Positions 59,471 through 64,000 of a stretch of DNA of 64,000 bases are shown here, piece by piece. The stretch is taken from assembly GCA_907165065.1 (NCBI GenBank), contig OU015541.1, positions 10,116,501 to 10,180,500 on the forward strand. The letters run 5' to 3'. The number at the start of each line of letters is the position of its first letter. Positions within the stretch are counted from its first letter, which is position 1. The stretch comes from Caprimulgus europaeus. Its lineage: Eukaryota > Chordata > Aves > Caprimulgiformes > Caprimulgidae. The translations under genes and the position numbers were made by a program. The notes below the pieces were generated by a model that saw only the letters and a list, made by a program, of their open reading frames with translations, had not been told where the DNA came from and did no database searches.

Positions 59471-59626
59471 GCCCAGGGATGTGGTGGAGTCACTGTCCCT
59501 GGAGGTGTTTAAAAGACATGTAGATGTGATGCTTGGTTTAGTGGTGGACTTGGCAGTGTTAGGTTTGTAGTTGGACTCCATGATTTTAAATGTCTTTTCC
59601 AACCAAAACCAGTCTGTGAATCTATG
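59471..59626 (+). mobile_element. Short CR1 LINE 3'-end fragment, plus strand
   Basis: Runs from CCCAGGGATGTGGTGGAGTC through TTTAAAAGACATGTAGATGT to CCAGTCTGTGAATCTATG. Strongly 5'-truncated. Its internal sequence resembles the 50.9-kb copy more than the 58.2-kb copy. Confidence 0.9.
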
Positions 59627-62600
59627 TTTCGAAATCCCCAGCAGTTTGTTTCATTGCACTTATAAAATCAGTCCGATGCATATTGCTGCAGAGTGGTGTT
59701 TCTTAGTATTCAGGCTGCATATCTAAGAGCTCAGTCCTTGCAGGAAGAGAGTCTGCTCTACTTGGAACAGTCTGAAGGATGTGTCTATTAAAATGTTAAT
59801 AGGGACAGTTCACAAATAAGGTGTACTCATAAACAATGACTTAATTTGGGATGCTTCTGGCTGTACCAGGCAGCTGCAGGACCTGGGAGACTGAGCCTGC
59901 AGCACAGGGAGGCAACATTCATCACACTTACTTACAGCTCCAAAGAAAAGCAGCCTAATTCCTCCTTTGTTATTAAAAATTTACCCCTGTGACCCAAAGC
60001 TGATCTCCTCATGCCCTCCTGCATCGGTGAACAACTGCTGCATTGGTCCACCTGTGCAGGATTTTGATGGAAAGCCAACTGCATAATGCTGGCTGAGAGA
60101 AGGCAACGCGGTCACCGCTCCTAGGGGTAGCAGGCTACCTCCTTCCTCTGGGCTCCAGGGGGTGAATCTGGTTTTGCAATGACTATGTGGTGATATTTCT
60201 GGGGAAAGATCAGCAAATATCATCTATTAGTGTACTATAAATTCTTGCCTTTTTATTCTTCAGTGGGACAAAGCCTAGTGCTGTTGACAGGATGCTGCCT
60301 GTAGCCTGCTCACTGTCACCCATGCCACCAGTGGGACAATTTACTCTAACAGCAGCTTCCTGCTTCAGAAATTCAGGTTTTTATACCAGGGCTGCTGGGC
60401 TGAAAGCAAAACCAAAACTTTCCCATCCCCATGTGCTCGTACCCCCGCTGCAGGGAGCATGGAGCTTCACCATGGAGCTGAACCACTGTGAATACCTGGT
60501 GTGAGCCATGATGGGTACCTGCCAACAGTAAGAGACTCGGGAACGACTGGCCCTGGCCAAGCTCCTCATTTGCAGTATCAGTTTTCATCTGTTTGTTTGC
60601 TGATCTCTGTGTAATGAAAGGCTTTTTTCTTAAGGACTCAGGCTGTGAACACAGCAAGGAAGCAGGGGAGGGGAGAAGGGATATTTTTTCCCTGCTTTAT
60701 GAAAGTAACCTCACATTGTTTTCTTTAAAAGGTCAAATTATACTTATTAGCTGAAGAAAAATCACCAAGTTCCTCTGTGCCCCGAAGACATTTCCAAGTC
60801 ACGGTACATGACAGATTTAACAACATATCTTTAGTAGAGATTATACAAACCAGAGAGAAAAGTACCCAAAAACCAGGAGGGTTCCCTGCCTGGGAAGCCT
60901 GGGAAGAGAGGAGCCTGCAACAACCCACAGAGCTGCCCGTGCTCACTGAGCCTGGAAATGACAAACCATCCCTATCCTCATTTGGGGCTGGAAAAACATC
61001 ATTTCCCTGTGACAACATTGCCCCAAGCTCGATGCTGCAATAAGGAGTCAGAGCTCCTTACCCTGGCACCACCAGGCAGGTTTCCCCATCCATGTGTCAG
61101 GCACCTGCTGCCCCGTGGGAGATGCTGCCTGCCCCATTCCTGGATCTAAGAACCTAAATATATTCTTCATTGTATTCAAGCCTGAGTTGGTTTTCATCCA
61201 CAGAAAACTCTATCACTGCCTTCCTTTTAATCTTTTTCCATTCCATCAGTCACAAGGTTTTCCAGAGGGACCATGAGCTGTTCCCTTCCACATTGTTGGC
61301 ACAGACGTGGTGCAGCCCAGGTCCCTGTGGGGTTCTCCAGGAGCTACCTCCCTCCAGGGATGCTTCCCTGCTCGCAGGAATTCTTAGAAAAACACCATAT
61401 AGTCCATTTTTATGTGCATGTAGCACACACCCAGGGCGATTTTGCATTTTTCTAATTCCTTGACAGCTGTCTCTTTGCTGGGGTTTGCTCTCTGAGGGCA
61501 TTAACCCATAAAGCCCCAAAGCGATTTGCTTCTAGGCTTTGACTCTGGAACAGATGAAGGCGATTTTGTCAGAACTTCTCCCTCTTTGTCTTTCTGATCA
61601 AGCAATAACTGCTGCTTTTAACAGACTGACTCATACCCCATCTCTAATGGCACTTGTCAGCTCTCAGGACGCTTTGCAGAGCCACCTTGCACCTTCCTGC
61701 CTGCTCCAAGCTGAGCTGCAGGGGTGCAGAGGTGAGAAGCACTTCCCCACAATCACTCACAACTCAAAATTTGGCCATTCCCCAGGGCCCAAAATCCTGT
61801 AACCCAGCCCCCCAAACCACTTGTGGCTTCTTTGTGATTCAGCTTCTCCACGTTCACGATGCTGCTGTGCCTCAGTTCTAACAGCAGAAGTTTTATGGGT
61901 TTAATATTTGTAGGTTATGAAGCACCAGAGAATGGATAGGTGTTTATCACAGATCTGAGCAAGAGGATCGCTTTCTCCCTGCTTTACTTATTAACTATCT
62001 GAAGCCTCAAAGGTCTTTTCTGTCCACAGGACTAAAAGAGCTGCCCAGCAAGGCTGAGTGAGAGGGATGAGCTGCATGAGGAGCACAGGGAGAGACTGGA
62101 GCTGGTGCTGAACTTCCCAAGCACCCAACCTGGGTGCAGTGCTGCTGACCCAGCCATGGGGCTGCACAACCACCCCTTCCCAAAACAGCCCCGCCACAGC
62201 CAGTGCCCAGGGACACGGCCTTTCCCGTGTGGGAACCCTAGGAAAAGGTGGTGGCAGGTATTCACAGAGAACAGCAGCTCAAGGCAATGCCAGCAGAGTA
62301 GGAAATGCAGAAGTGTGTTAAAAGAACCTAACACAAAATGGTACTTAAAAGAATCAACGTCTTTGGCCATCAAAACATTTGGATTTAAGTCAAGCTGGAA
62401 GAAAATATTTTATATAAATGTCAAGCTGTTTGGTCTCATCTTAAATACAAGCCTCAATCACATCCTGAACGTTATAGCTACTGTAATGGGAAATAATGAT
62501 CAGCCTTCAGAGCAAACCTGACCCTTTTGACAATGTGTAGGAGATCTCACCCAGGTGTGTGTGTTGGGCATGGACAGCCCCCCTCAGCCCCAGCTTTGTG

Positions 62601-64000
62601 ATGGACACACAGGTTAGTGCGGGGACTCGGGACTGCTTCAGCTGGGTGATTTCATGCCGTTGTTATCGCTGTGCTAATAACTCCTGAATTATCAGTGCCA
62701 CAAAGCAAAGCGTTGAGGGAAATAATCATCTGCAACGATCCTACAAAATGTTCCAGGTTTGAACTGAGACAAAAAGTTTCTCTGATCTCTGTGGGAGTTT
62801 GTTTTATTTTTGTTTCCTGGTCCCACAAAGCCAATTCCTCGGATGGGTTTGGGAAAGCAGAAAGTTCCCCCTCAGGATGTTTGCGCAGGGTTTGTGCCTT
62901 CTCCTCTCCCACGCACAGTGCCACCACGCTGGCAGCTCACCCGCCTGTGTTTTGCAGTCAGAGATGTCTTGCTCATCTGGAACAACTGCTCCACAGTTGT
63001 GCTGGGCACAACTCGGGGCTTGCAGGATTGTGAACAGATTTGGGGCTGTGCAGAGCTGCGTGGCCATGTGAAGCTGCTGAGTGCCACATCTAGTGCCTCA
63101 ATGCACCAAATAAAGGTGGGGAAAGGGGAAACCTCATCTCGTGGTTTAAGCAGAGGACTGAGTTGCAAGTTAGGTCTCATTTTCAGCTCTGCTCCTGCTC
63201 AACTGAGAGATCTCAAGTGTTTGAAAGGTCTCAAATCCTGATGAAAAGCAGCAAGAGCTGCTGTCTGGCAAGTGCCCATCCCCTTAGAGGTGGATTTATT
63301 AAGATGCAGGGACTCATCTGTTGATGCTTGGGAGGTATTCCTCTGTACCTCTTTTGGTGTCTCTCTAAAAGCCTGTGGGAGCTTTTATCACAGTGATGTG
63401 CTTGGGGCAGAGTGCCCTGTTGGGCATGGACCCAAGCAGCAGCGTGGCACTGTGCTCCGGCAGAGCAGGGCAGCTTCGGCCAACGTATGGCCATAACCTG
63501 GGGACAGGGGGGTCTTCGCCCTTGGGGAGATGCTGTGAACACCTCCAGCTCCCCTCCAGCCCATCTGCTTGTTAGAGGACAGGATTTACAGGACAGACAA
63601 TCCCAAATCTTCTGTAAGGAGGAGGTAGGAAGGGGAACAGGCGAGGAAGGGCAGGTATTTGGAGAAAGATGCCTCCTTTCCCCTTGCTTGAAATAAGTAT
63701 TTTTTTCCATGAACTCATGAAAAGCAGGCACTAAGGATTGTATTTTTGAATACAAATCTCAGCACCCAGAAGACCCCCAGCATCGCTATGACACAGCAGC
63801 AGCCTGAGGAACCGCTGAAGCCTGTCTGTGTTGGAGTCACTCCAGAGCAGCGGCGTATGCGAACGCTTGAATTATGTGAGCAAATCCACATGCCCACACT
63901 CCCCCTCCTTCCCACACACACGTGCCATGAGATTAAATCTTCCCATTACTCATTTATCTCCTGATACCTGCTGCTTCACAGCTAAGCCCAAGTGCAGTAG
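59627..64000. other. Intergenic region to window end
   Basis: No coding exon, RNA gene or mobile element that I can support. From mammalian order a zinc-finger gene and ELMO2 would come next, but neither C2H2 finger repeats nor ELMO-like sequence is visible. Confidence 0.5.

Noticed and set aside
1..64000. tRNA, rRNA, snRNA genes and endogenous retroviruses
   Set aside because: None was recognised by eye. tRNAscan-SE, Rfam and RepeatMasker runs would be needed to exclude short or degraded copies.

Overview
This window is vertebrate nuclear DNA, almost certainly from a bird. Its genes are split by GT-AG introns, it carries at least six CR1-type LINE 3' ends (the dominant avian retrotransposon), and it has CpG-rich promoters. 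I could support three protein-coding genes, all on the + strand: TP53RK, SLC13A3 and OCSTAMP. From established knowledge, this order and shared orientation match a block on human 20q13.12.

Layout. Positions 1-4900 are intergenic, with no coding sequence I could support. TP53RK (5060-6462) has two exons and a CpG-island promoter with consensus ETS and NRF1 motifs. Positions 6570-13850 are intergenic. They hold two minus-strand CR1 fragments on either side of an unexplained CpG-rich segment (about 7760-8345) and a pure (TTTTC)n microsatellite. SLC13A3 (14138-40319) was rebuilt as 13 coding exons with compatible phases, giving 605 residues. Its promoter contains a 33-bp minisatellite that repeats GC-box and TATA-like modules. 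Positions 40320-46800 hold the SLC13A3 3' UTR signals and intergenic DNA with a (TTTTA)n tract. OCSTAMP (46826-50197) was rebuilt as three coding exons, including a 44-nt first exon, giving 476 residues. Positions 50200-64000 contain three plus-strand CR1 fragments and no gene I could support.

The three genes are neighbours but do unrelated jobs. TP53RK is the small kinase/ATPase of the KEOPS/EKC complex (tRNA t6A modification). SLC13A3 is the plasma-membrane Na+/dicarboxylate cotransporter NaDC3. OCSTAMP is a multipass membrane protein needed for osteoclast and macrophage fusion. There is no operon logic here.

I found no convincing undescribed system. The items most worth following are the 44-nt OCSTAMP coding exon, the TATA/GC-box minisatellite at the SLC13A3 promoter, the orphan CpG-rich segment with a YY1-like motif, and the ambiguous repeat-rich N-terminus of TP53RK. 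Exon borders come from manual reading of frames, splice signals and recalled family resemblance. No alignment or transcript data were used.
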